Origin: Phyllostachys edulis
Taxonomy: Eukaryota > Streptophyta > Magnoliopsida > Poales > Poaceae
Assembly: GCA_036346405.1 (NCBI GenBank)
Contig: CM070563.1
Span: 24,285,022-24,349,021 of the forward strand
Direction: 5' to 3'
DNA length: 64,000 nt
A program made the translations under genes and the position numbers. Shown here one piece after another: positions 55,481-64,000 of the stretch. How positions within the stretch are numbered: the stretch's first letter is position 1; every line of letters begins with the position of its first letter. The notes beneath the pieces are model-generated. The model was not told the DNA's origin. It searched no databases and saw only the letters and a program-made list of their open reading frames with translations.

Positions 55481-56140
55481 ACCTTTCTGCTTTTAGTTCC
55501 ATTATCTGCTTTCTTCATCTCGCCAACTCATTGGCCGCATTCTCAGAGGGTCGCTTTGAGATTGGGGCGGTCCTCGAACTAAGTCAATTATAATACTACG
55601 CCCTCGTCGGGTGGCATGCCGTAGTTCATTAGGAAAACATCCGAAATTCTTGTACCATCGGTATATCTTCAAGCTTTAACTCTTTCAATTTGGTTAGAAC
55701 CGATCTTCCTCCCAGATTAGTCTTGGGCTTGAATTCCATCGAGATTCCTTGCTCATTGGTAAGAGCAATAGACCTATTGGCACAATTTATTTGTCCTTGA
55801 TTCTTGGCTAGCCAATCCATTCCAAGAATCACATCCAAACCTTGAGAATGCAAAACTATCAAATCTGCTAGGAAGGTTACTCCTGATATTTCAAGGGTAA
55901 GGTTTGGGCAAAGATAACTAGTTCTCATTTCGAGCCCGGGAGTGAATTATCATAGGATTATCTAAAGGAGAGATAGGTATCCCATGTTTTCCCACAAATT
56001 TATTGGAAACAAAAGAGTGCGATGTTCGAATCAAATAGGACTAATCTTTGTCATCAATTGATTGGAAACGCATCAAGAACGACATCCGGTCGCTTGAGCT
56101 TCCTCTGTGTAACGTGGTTCACACGCCCTTCAGATCTTCG
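55481..56140 (-). pseudogene. Protease of element B
   Basis: 55629-55928 reads MRTSYLCPNLTLEISGVTFL, then LIVLHSQGLDVILGMDWLAK, as in D's protease. The N-terminal part with the active site lies in shifted frames (about 55930-56090). Confidence 0.75.
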
Positions 56141-57180
56141 GATCGCCGCTTTTGATTGCCACCGTGGTGGAACTCTGGTGCTTGGCCTAGCGGTGGTGCA
56201 CCTTGCAGACTTCTTAGGGCATCTGTTAGCATAATGCCCGCCTCGTTCAAAGGAAACAAGTCACCCACCGCCGATGAAATCGGATTCTTCGCCGAGACCG
56301 ACCTCCAGCTTGAGTTGCTACGAAGCTCAAGTATTGGGGCGCCGTGTTGGTACCGGAGCTCGAGTGTGGAAGATCAAATCCTCCTGTTGTGGTGGCCGAG
56401 GCTGTAACGCGAGGCTTGGGTTGTCCTCCAAAGATTGTACTTCGAAGCGCCATCCTCCGCTTATGTTCTCCATCTGCGCAGATGTTTGGCCTCTGGCGAA
56501 AGCTTTATTCACTAACCGCTGGAAGTCGCAGTAGTCATTGGAGACCACCGGTCGAGATCTCATCGCTTAAACCATCCATGAACCTTTCTCGCCTTTCTTC
56601 ATCACTAGCCACATCTGCTTTGGGGCATAGCGAGCAAGTGGTTGAATTTGTGCAGTATTCCCCACTTGTCGCGGTTGCCTTGTTTGAGCGCTGTGGAACT
56701 CTTTCTTCTTTAGGGTCATTATCCTCGGGAATATGTGCATGGCGGAAAGCCCGCACAAACTCCTCCCAAGAGATAGTCTGCGCGATCAAGATGGGAGATG
56801 TTATAGTTATCCCACCATTACGATGCGGGACCGTGAGTCGATGAGAGGCAAACAGACTCTCTCACGATCAAGACATCGAGTGATATCCAACTTCTTCCCG
56901 ATAGCACGGATCCATCATCGGCATCCATTGGCTCAGTCTTTGCGGAGAAGGTTTGGGCGATACGCATAAATTTCGCCATGGTCAATCTTTGTGCGGTGGA
57001 GGTGGTGGTGGTTGAGCCGGTGTTTGCTTGGTTGATGTTAATGGATCGAGCTAACAGTGTCTATCGATGTGTCGATTGACACATCATCCGCGCCAATCGT
57101 GCCCTTCTGCGGTGGAGGTGGTGGTGGTCGGACAGGTTTTCCGTGTAATCGTTTTGATTTCCTTGGCCTTGAGCGCTACC
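56141..57180 (-). pseudogene. Gag of element B
   Basis: Fragments 56535-56789 (SWEEFVRAFRHAHIPEDN, ERRERFMDGLSDEI) and 56327-56563 (CDFQRLVNKAFARGQTSAQM) match capsid regions of A and D. Proline codons of the N-terminus appear as GGTGGAGGTGGTGG runs on the plus strand near 57000-57020 and 57108-57130. Heavily shifted. Confidence 0.75.
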
Positions 57181-57480
57181 ACCGCCGGCGTGCGTGTGGT
57201 AACCATCTGTGGAATCTTCTAAAGACTCGAATAGAGTATAGAAATAAAGTTCTAAGGAATAATATTTTTAACAGGCCAAGAACTAACAAGCACAAGACAA
57301 AAGAACCAAATTTTGCCAAAAATAGTCCTTTTATTTTTTATTTTATTGTTTGATTATGGCTATCACAAGAGACATTGATAGCTCATAATTCGTGATCTAA
57401 CGATCATATGAGATCTGACTAAGGTGTAAGAGGGTATAATGGCTGCAAGTACTACCCTCTCTGCCTTGTATATAGCCTCT
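57181..57480 (-). other. Spacer between leader ORF and gag of element B
   Basis: AT-rich, corresponds to 46731-46992 of D. No motif recognised. Confidence 0.5.
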
Positions 57481-57576
57481 TCTTCTTGCTTTTGCCAAAT
57501 TTCTTCTCGATCTAGCGGTCGTTACGAGTATTACGTAGCTTCATCCAGAGTGTTCCCGTAGGCATAATCCATTGCC

Positions 57577-57990
57577 TTAGACAGTCCACTTGGTGAGTAA
57601 GCTCAGAGAGTCCTCATACTCAGCAGATCTAAAGGTGCTATCCAAATTTAGCCTGAATGTGCATGGGGTGGTAGTGAAACCTGAGTCCTCAAAATAATTG
57701 TTGTAAATATGGCATAGGCGACGTGTTGCCTCTCTGGCTGCATCCTGAAGTCCATCAGCGAAATTATCACGTCTCACTGGGGCGTCGAAGATGTGGTGGT
57801 TTGTGTTTGGTTGAAGGTTGGCGTAGAGGATTACTTCAAGTCTCCAACGCTCTTGATTCCCCACTTTATACAAGTACCCTTGATAAGTCGGCCTCTGGTT
57901 GTAACCTAAGTGTTGCATCATCTTCCATAGGAGTGCAGTCCAGTGTCCGGCGAAAATTCCATGGGAAATCCGGGTTGGTTGTTCAGCCAT
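57577..57990 (-). CDS. Leader ORF upstream of gag (element B), orf0-like
   Basis: 137-aa open frame starting at ATG 57990, about 145 bp after the primer binding site: MAEQPTRISHGIFAGHWTAL, GYNQRPTYQGYLYKVGNQER, GLQDAAREATRRLCHIYNNY. D has a broken homologue at the same place. Downstream of the stop, KAMDYAYGN-like sequence out of frame suggests the original ORF was longer. No domain recognised. It is the only intact frame left in B. Confidence 0.6.
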   Translation of the reverse strand: MAEQPTRISHGIFAGHWTALLWKMMQHLGYNQRPTYQGYLYKVGNQERWRLEVILYANLQPNTNHHIFDAPVRRDNFADGLQDAAREATRRLCHIYNNYFEDSGFTTTPCTFRLNLDSTFRSAEYEDSLSLLTKWTV

Positions 57991-58132
57991 CTACAATTTA
58001 GAGAATAAGATGAGTTGATAACTATTTTAAAAAGAAGTGTTGAGAAGACTCTTTGAATAGACTCAAAATATGTTTAGTTTTTGAAAAATAAATCCTTAAG
58101 AAAATTCTAAGGCCACGACCTACAGTCGACAT

Positions 58133-58145
58133 GGCTCTGATACCA
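58133..58145 (-). other. Primer binding site of element B
   Basis: Minus strand TGGTATCAGAGCC, 13 bases complementary to initiator tRNA-Met, four bases from the 5' LTR. Confidence 0.95.
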
Positions 58146-58442
58146 CTTTTGTTGAACCCGGGAGCGAAGGATCCCGAATTCTCTGTGTTCATACATTAGT
58201 CCAGGATAGCTAATGTACACAGTCAAACAAAAGTGATAATCAAAACATATCACGCATTTTATTAATATTTATTCAGAGTTTATTACAAAGGGCCTGAGGC
58301 CAAATAAAGTAAAACACAATGAGCGAGAATAATAGTAGTAGACCCAACGATTCGCCACAGTAATAAATGGGCGCTTGACCTAGGCGCCAAGATCCTCACC
58401 GTCTGGTAGATATCTTCTCTAATAAAGATTATTCAGAAGAGT

Positions 58443-58461
58443 GAGCACTACTACCGTGCTC
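58443..58461 (-). promoter_or_regulatory. Hairpin before the 3' splice site (element B)
   Basis: GAGCACTACTACCGTGCTC: stem GAGCAC/GTGCTC. E at the same place has AAGCAC/GTGCTT with the same loop, so the outer pair changed on both sides. It lies 24 nt before the acceptor AG at 58419-58420. Confidence 0.65.
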
Positions 58462-59601
58462 GCAAGTTACACCCAATATGGAATTGATATGCATGCATAA
58501 GGTAGACAAAGGATCTTGGCAAGGTTATTTTATGTAAGCAAATAGCTTTTAATTTAAATAATCATATTAGATTACAAAGCCATTTTATACAATAATCTAA
58601 ATCACCATTTTAAATAACAATAGTTTATTGTGGATAACCTCCATAAAAGATGATGGATATCCTCCAATCACAATGGCTACCCGCCTAATTTTCCCACAGG
58701 ACTATCCATCCCGAAATTATCTGTTGAAATCATTTTAAAACCAAAAACAAATCTAACTCGAGTGGCTTTGCTAGCATGTCCATGACCGTGGACGCGCTAT
58801 TCAATAGTTTCTACTCGCAGAGTTTGTACAACTTACCCACACGAGATATTATACTCTTTGTGTCGGCCAATCCACGCTTCCTAAGGCGTGACAGAGCAAA
58901 CATCACAAGGTCGTTATAATGTTCTACCTCAAAGTACTTGTGCCCGCTAAGGTTTCGCTTCCATTGACCGAGTCCTCAAAACCCCTCTTGCGCCAGATGG
59001 GAAAAGCTGTCACCCGACACCCATACATACAACATAGCACAAATAACTAAGAGGTATTACAAATTATTAAGCGAGTCCCGCCCATACAGACATGTGGTTG
59101 TACGATAAGGCATAACAAAATGCGCCAAAGACCGGTCCTCAATTGACTTGGCGTCATTCAATTTAAACCACAGGTCTTAATCTTAACGAGACTAAGCAGT
59201 GCATAAACTCGCACCCACCATTCATCCTTTTCGCCCAAGTCCAAACCCTTTTTATTTTATTTCTATAAAACCATCTTTACAAATTCTCTATGGTAAAACA
59301 ATACCATAGTTTTAATTTTCAAAGAAATTTTATTGAGTTGGCTAAAATTCTCCCAAAAACATAAATCATGGTCTAAGTATTTGCGAAGCATTTGATTCTT
59401 AAACATAATAATTTATCTAAAGTGACAAAGGAATGACATGGCAACATCCAAAATTTGGCATACAAGGATAATAGGAATAACTAATTATTTACACAGGAAT
59501 TTGAAATACTTGAATAAAATTATGCATGCATTTAATAATTTAAAAACTGAATTTAATTAACTTTAAAATAATAGGGGCAAAATGGTCAAAGTATAACTTG
59601 C

Positions 59602-59664
59602 CTTCGTTGCAGTCTGGAAAATCTAAGTCTTGAGAAGTATCTAATTCCCCGGAATCGTCAAAGT
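59602..59664 (-). other. Putative LTR exon 2 (element B)
   Basis: 63 nt after TTTTCACGTTTAG: frame DFDDSGELDTSQDLDFPDC, NE, split Gly; donor AAG|GCAAGT. Most of the differences from E keep the acidic or polar character. Its exon 3 has lost one base. Confidence 0.5.
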
Positions 59665-62225
59665 CTAAACGTGAAAATAAGGCAAATCAAATAAAATTCA
59701 AATAAAACTCAGAAATACAAAATAAACCAAGTCTAAATATAATAATTTTATTTTATTGAGCTAGATAATCAAATTATAAAATTTTAGAAATTTGTTTCAC
59801 TAAATTTGGAGTTAGGATTCAATTATTATGAATTTTATAAATTTTAACCTAAATTTGATATTTAAAAGAATTCTAAATTCTAAAACAGAACTAAAATGAA
59901 CTCTAAATTGAATTATTATATTTTATTTAGTTAGACAATAATTTTCTAAAATTTTAGCAACTTGAATCATCTAATTTGGAGTTATAATGCAAAAGTTATG
60001 AATTTTACAAATTTTAAACTAAATCTGTTATTTAAACAATTTCCTGAATTATTTTTCTAAAGAGAATTCTAAATATTGCGCATGATGACGTCAGCGATGA
60101 TTTTCCGGAATTTAAATGAATTTGAATTAATTTTCTGACAGGTGGGGCCCAGGTGACATAGGCTCGGCTCACATGGAACATGTCCATGGACCCCCTAGCC
60201 CGAAGGTGTGGTGGTGTGCGTGTGACGTGGCCGCCACGCAGGCAGCCACGTCGGAGCTTATGCTGAGGTGGCGCCAGCTGGCTCCGAGGTGGTCAGGCCA
60301 CGTAGGCCCGAGCGCGGTGACTCTCCGGTGAGGACCTCGCCGGAGCTACGAGCCTCGGCGAAACGAGTGAATGATTGCAACAGAGAGAGCGGAAGATGCT
60401 GGTCACGATGCTCACCGGAGTTGCATGAAAACGCGACGGAAAGACGATCGGCGACGAGGTTGAGCGGCGGCGGCGCGGGGCTGACAGTGAGGTAGAGGCT
60501 CCCGAGGGTTTCCGGCAAAACGGATGCACGCACGAGTGTCGCGAAGCTGTGACGATGTCGTAGACGTACTCAACGAGGCCGGAGTGTCACTGGCGAGGCC
60601 GGACTTGAAGAAGAAACCAATTCTTCCCGCCGGCGAAGAACTCTAAAATTGGGGCTTCACAGAGGAGGAGGGAAGATGTGAGTGGTGGCGATGTGTTGTG
60701 GAAATGGAGGCGCCCCGAGGCTCCTTTATAGGGGCAGGCAAAGCGATGAGACGGAGATCGTGTGCGGCTTCAATGGCGGCGAAGTGGAGAATAAAGAGGG
60801 TTAAAGAGAGAGGAAAAGGCGGAATGGAAGCGAGAGATACGTGGATTTGAATGCGCGCGATCGCGTGAAGTAAGGAGGCATAAATGGCGCGTTTAAGAGC
60901 TTCACGAAGGCGGCAATATGGTCTTGTTTGGAGGTAGAAGGAGACGGGAGAAGAAAACGGGCGGAGCGTTGGATTTGCATCGGGTGGCTAGAGAGTGTGT
61001 GCGGCGTGGCCGTTCTGTGGCCGTCCGATGCACATCGGACGGTTCAGAGAAAGGGTAGGCGGGATGAGAGGCGGTCTTTGTGTGGGCGGCTTGGGCGTAG
61101 CAGTATGCGTGTAGGAGTAAATGGGCCGAGCCAAGTTTCGCCCAATTGCTGTTTTCCGATTTTCTTTTCATTTTCTATTTTAAATATTCAGTTTAATTCA
61201 TTTGACTTTAGAATATAGCAAAATAATTCCAAAATTCTAGAAAAATTCTCATAAATTATTAGAGACATTTTATACTTAATAAAATTATTTCCAACTTAAA
61301 CTTGATAATAGATTTTGTAGTTAAATTTATTTTAGCCTTAACTAATTAAGAAAAAGTTTTAAAAATTTGAGAATTTCCACAAAAATAAATAGTTTTAAAT
61401 TTTCTCTGAAATTGAAATTTTGGGTGTTACAAATGATGAATGGTGGGTGCAGGTTTATGCACGTGTTTAATCTGGTTAAGATTAAAACCGTGGTTTGATT
61501 TTGAAAGACGCCCAAGTCGATTAAGGACTGGGTCTTTGAGCGTATTTTGCTCACGCTCACAGTACCACCACATGTCTTGTATGGGCAAGACACGGCTTAT
61601 TAATTTGGGATACCTCATAGATATTTGTGCCGTAGTGTTGTATGTGTGGGTGTCGGTTAGACTATAGTCCCACTGGCGCAAGAGGGGGCTCCTGAGGACA
61701 GTCCACCAATGGAAGCTTAAACCTTAGCGGGCATGAGTACTTTGAGGTAGAACATTGTAACGGCCTTGTGATAATTGCTTTGTCACACGCCTTAGGAAGC
61801 GTGGGTTGGCCGACACAAAAAGCATATTATCTCTTGTGGGTAAAGCTGTACAAACTCTGCAGAGTAGAAAACTATTCAAATAGACGCGTCCGTGGTCATG
61901 GACATGCTAGCAAAGCCACTCCGAGTTAGACTTGTTTTTGGTTTCACAATGATTTCAACAAATATTTTCAGGATGGTTAGTCCTGGGGGAAAATTGGGCG
62001 GTTAGCCATTGTGATAGGAGGGTATCCTTCACCATTCAAATATGGAGGTTATCCACACTATAAAACTGTTATTTAAAATCTGATTTTAGGTATAGTATAA
62101 AATGGCCTTGGAAATTAATATGATTATTTAAATTGAAAATGCTGCTTTGTGCAAATAAACCCTGCCACTACCCCTTGTTTACCCTATGCATGCATCTAAT
62201 CTGTTATTTGACGGGTGTAACTTGC

Positions 62226-62270
62226 AAGCACAGTGGTAGTGCTTACTCTTGCTGAATAATCTTTATTCAG
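62226..62270 (+). promoter_or_regulatory. Two hairpins at the 3' end of LTR intron 2 (D 3' LTR)
   Basis: AAGCACAGTGGTAGTGCTT (62226-62244, 6-bp stem) and CTGAATAATCTTTATTCAG (62252-62270, 8-bp stem with loop TCT). The second ends in the acceptor CAG. Confidence 0.6.
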
Positions 62271-62311
62271 GAGAAGACCTTTATCAAGACGGTGAGGACA
62301 TCGATGCTTAG
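62271..62311 (+). other. Putative LTR exon 3 (D 3' LTR)
   Basis: Frame from exon 2 reads EDLYQDGEDIDA, then TAG at 62309-62311. 41 nt. Confidence 0.5.
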
Positions 62312-62547
62312 GCCACGCTTCCCCAGATGATTGCCTGTGGCGAATCGTTGGGTCTACTACTACTATTTTATTTCCACTGTGTTTTACCTTATTTGGCCTC
62401 AGGCCTGTTTGTAATAAACTTTGAATAATTATTAATAAAGTGCGTGATATGTTTTGATTATCACTTCTGTTTAACTGTGTACACTAGAAATCCTGGACTA
62501 GTGTATGAACACAGAGAATTCGGGATCCTTCGCTCCCGGATTCGACA

Positions 62548-62996
62548 ATTTCTCCTTCAGATCCTGGTACATCTTCGTGCTTCCGGGATGGATGGAGTAT
62601 GGCGATTCATGAGCTTCCTTCAGAATCGACTGTTTTTGTTCTTGCTGATTAGGTACACAAATGCGGTTCCCAAACCACACTATTCCCTGCTCATCTTCAG
62701 AGAACCCTGGGGCTTTGCCTCTTCTCATATTCTTCTTGATTTCCTTGATGTCTTCATCTTTCGATCGCTTCTCCCGATTTGACTCAAGAGTGGGTTGCAC
62801 CTCCAAAGCGTTGACACACCCTTGGTTGACAATCTCCGATTTAGGTCCCCGGCCTCATACAATTTCGTTGATTTTTTCGAACCAAAGTGGTGTTGCAACA
62901 CGCCTTCGCTTAAGGCATCTGCAACCATGTTCGCTTTGCGGGATGATAATGGATTCCAAGGTCGTAATCCTTTATCAACTCTAACCATCTTCTTTG
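62548..62996 (-). pseudogene. RNase H end and integrase N-terminus of element E
   Basis: 62498-62806 contains DKEDIKEIKKNMRRGK-like, then NQQEQKQSILKEAHESPYSI and PGSTKMYQDLKEK, the tether and integrase zinc domain. The next part continues at 42683. A shift at about 62800-62990 separates it from the RNase H frame (MVRVDKGLRPWNPLSS, NMVADALSE). Confidence 0.8.
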
Positions 62997-64000
62997 TCAG
63001 AGGTTGAGTTCTGACCGGGTGAAGATATATTTCAGACTCTTATGATCCGTGAAAATCTCACAACGGTTACCAATGAGGTAATGCCGCCAGATCTTCAGAG
63101 CATGCACAATTGCCGCTAACTCGAGATCATGAGTTGGGTAATTTCCCTTGTGTGGCCTCAACTGACGGGATGCATAAGCCACGACTTTGCCTTCCTGCAT
63201 CAGGACACATCCAAGTCCTTGCCGAGATGCGTCGCAGAAGATTTCAAAGTCTTTATGGATATCGGGCAAAACCAGTACTGGTGCAGAAACTAAACTCTTC
63301 GTCAGTTCTTGGAAGCTCTTCTCACAAGCATCTGTCCATTCAAACTTCTTTTCCTTCTTCAGAAGTTGTGTCATAGGTCTGGCAGTCTTAGAGAATCCTT
63401 CAATGAACCTGCGGTAATATCCGGCTAGTCCAAGGAAACTCCTTACTTCTGTGACGGACTTTGGTTGTTTCCAATCCATGACGGCTTCAACCTTGGCTGG
63501 ATCTACAGCAACTCCTCCTGCGGACACGATATGACCAAGGAAGGCCACTTGCTTTAGCCAGAATTCGCTCTTACTGAATTTGCCGTAAAGCTGGTGCTCT
63601 CTGAGTTTTTCCAAAATCATCCTTAGATGCTTCTCGTGTTCTTCTTCATCCTTTGAATAAATGAGAATGTCATCGATGAAAACAACCACAAACTTATCCA
63701 AGAATTCCATGAACACTTTGTTCATCATATTCATGAAGTAAGCAGGGGCGTTTGTCAAACCGAAAGACATGACTGTAAATTCATACAATCCATATCTGGT
63801 TCTGAAGGTAGTCTTTGGGATATCTTCTAGCCTGATCTTTAGTTGATGATAGCCGGATCGTAGATCAATCTTCGAAAAGATGCTTGCTCCCTTCAACTGA
63901 TCGAATAGATCATCAATCCTGGGTAGAGGGTACTTATTCTTAATCGTCACCTCATTGAGCGATCTGTAATCCACACACATTCGCATACTATTGTCCTTCT
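62997..64000 (-). CDS. Reverse transcriptase and RNase H of element E (partial, open)
   Basis: One uninterrupted frame of at least 329 residues running off the right edge. RT: MRMCVDYRSLNEVTIKNKYP, FSKIDLRSGYHQLKI, FVVVFIDDILIYSKDEEEHE with the catalytic Asp pair, FLGLAGYYRRFIEGFSKTA. RNase H: EIFCDASRQGLGCVLMQEGK, YASRQLRPHKGNYPTHDLEL, EIFTDHKSLKYIFT. The frame ends in a stop at 62997, just after FTRSELNL, probably from a small indel. It is the best preserved coding segment in the window. Confidence 0.9.
   Translation of the reverse strand, partial: KDNSMRMCVDYRSLNEVTIKNKYPLPRIDDLFDQLKGASIFSKIDLRSGYHQLKIRLEDIPKTTFRTRYGLYEFTVMSFGLTNAPAYFMNMMNKVFMEFLDKFVVVFIDDILIYSKDEEEHEKHLRMILEKLREHQLYGKFSKSEFWLKQVAFLGHIVSAGGVAVDPAKVEAVMDWKQPKSVTEVRSFLGLAGYYRRFIEGFSKTARPMTQLLKKEKKFEWTDACEKSFQELTKSLVSAPVLVLPDIHKDFEIFCDASRQGLGCVLMQEGKVVAYASRQLRPHKGNYPTHDLELAAIVHALKIWRHYLIGNRCEIFTDHKSLKYIFTRSELNL

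Larger units (their letters stand above)
53747..61431 (-). mobile_element. Ty3/gypsy element B nested in the 3' LTR of D
   Basis: Minus-strand, 7.7 kb: 5' LTR 58150-61431, PBS, leader ORF, gag, protease, RT, RNase H, integrase zinc domain, then a deletion, then only about 185 bp of the 3' LTR. Removing it restores D's LTR (GCGGA|TGAATGG at 53746/61437). The flanking pentamers GCGGA and AATGA do not match, so the TSD is not preserved or the ends were altered. Confidence 0.9.
58150..61431 (-). repeat. 5' LTR of element B
   Basis: 3,282 bp, minus strand TGTAACACCC (61431) to GGGTTCAACA (58150). TATA box CTATAAAGG on the minus strand at 60723-60731. Exon 2 at 59602-59664, palindromic block at 58777-58807 (two bases missing), hairpin at 58443-58461, exon 3 homologue at about 58380-58418 with one base missing. 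Confidence 0.9.
42684..62547 (+). mobile_element. Ty3/gypsy chromovirus element D (hosts element B)
   Basis: Full-length plus-strand element of about 12.2 kb once B is removed. LTRs 42684-46057 and 51454-53746 + 61432-62547; PBS; leader ORF; gag; protease; RT; RNase H; integrase; chromodomain; PPT. A perfect TSD ATTTC (42679-42683 and 62548-62552) shows it inserted into E. AT-rich LTR segments are almost identical between the two LTRs, suggesting a recent insertion, while the GC-rich segments differ by many small indels. Confidence 0.95.
61432..62547 (+). repeat. 3' LTR of element D, part 2
   Basis: Resumes D's LTR after B (matches 44968-46057). Palindromic block at 61872-61906; hairpins at 62226-62244 and 62252-62270; exon 3 at 62271-62311. 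Ends GGATTCGACA before the TSD ATTTC. Confidence 0.95.
38122..64000 (-). mobile_element. Ty3/gypsy chromovirus element E (interrupted; runs off the right edge)
   Basis: Minus-strand element: 3' LTR 38122-41450, PPT, integrase with chromodomain to 42683, then (after removing D, 42684-62552) the integrase N-terminus, RNase H and RT to the window edge. RT and most of RNase H form one open frame. D's TSD ATTTC lies within its integrase zinc-domain region. Gag and the 5' LTR are beyond 64000. Confidence 0.9.

Noticed and set aside
1..64000. Host protein-coding genes, tRNA or rRNA genes
   Set aside because: All recognisable domains are retrotransposon gag/pol. TGGTATCAGAGC-type sites are primer binding sites, not tRNA genes.

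Overview
The window is a block of nested plant LTR retrotransposons. I recognise no host gene, rRNA or tRNA gene in it. The family mix points to a monocot, most likely a grass: chromodomain-bearing Ty3/gypsy elements with 3-5 kb LTRs (Tekay/Del-like) and SIRE/Maximus-like Ty1/copia elements with GGTAGTACCG-type LTR repeats. The species cannot be named from sequence alone. Most open frames seen in other frames, and in the GC-rich middles of the LTRs, are shadows.

Layout. 1-9682: minus-strand gypsy element A, decayed, with its 3' LTR (A1) at 1-3953 and no recognisable 5' end. 9683-18182: a minus-strand LTR of a second family (C-minus), split by a nearly complete family-A LTR (A2, 9956-14804). 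18183-18487: short spacer with a 29-bp minisatellite. 18488-34454: a plus-strand C LTR (C-plus), truncated at its 5' side, split by a complete 10.2-kb copia element (19412-29594, TSD AATCC) and by a 3.2-kb solo LTR (S, 31190-34420). 34455-38121: minus-strand copia remnant F. 38122-64000: minus-strand gypsy E (3' LTR 38122-41450; integrase 41451-42683; RNase H and RT from 62548 to the window edge). E is split by plus-strand gypsy D (42684-62547, TSD ATTTC), and D's 3' LTR is split by minus-strand gypsy B (53747-61431).

The most interesting signal lies inside the gypsy LTRs. The diverged LTR families A, C, S and D/E/B share one layout downstream of the TATA box: a first donor site, an intron of about 0.6-0.85 kb, a small exon of 63-78 nt, an invariant AAG|GCAAG(T/C) site that fits a GC-AG intron donor, a second putative intron of 1.2-1.4 kb, and a final exon ending in a stop codon. 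Exon 2 and exon 3 join in phase 1 and give an acidic peptide in A2, S, E and the 3' LTR of D. Intron 2 carries a palindromic block (CTATTCGAATAG next to CTGCAG) and, 24-28 nt before its 3' splice site, a hairpin whose stem covaries between families. Upstream of the TATA boxes sit MSA-like (YCYAACGGYYA) sites. The splicing and the peptide are inferences from sequence; RNA evidence is needed to decide.

Coding regions are mostly broken. Several lesions in catalytic motifs look like CG-to-TA transitions expected from methylated-cytosine decay. In D and B there are also many 1-3 bp indels, and the younger, inner elements look more damaged than E that contains them, so part of this damage may be assembly error.
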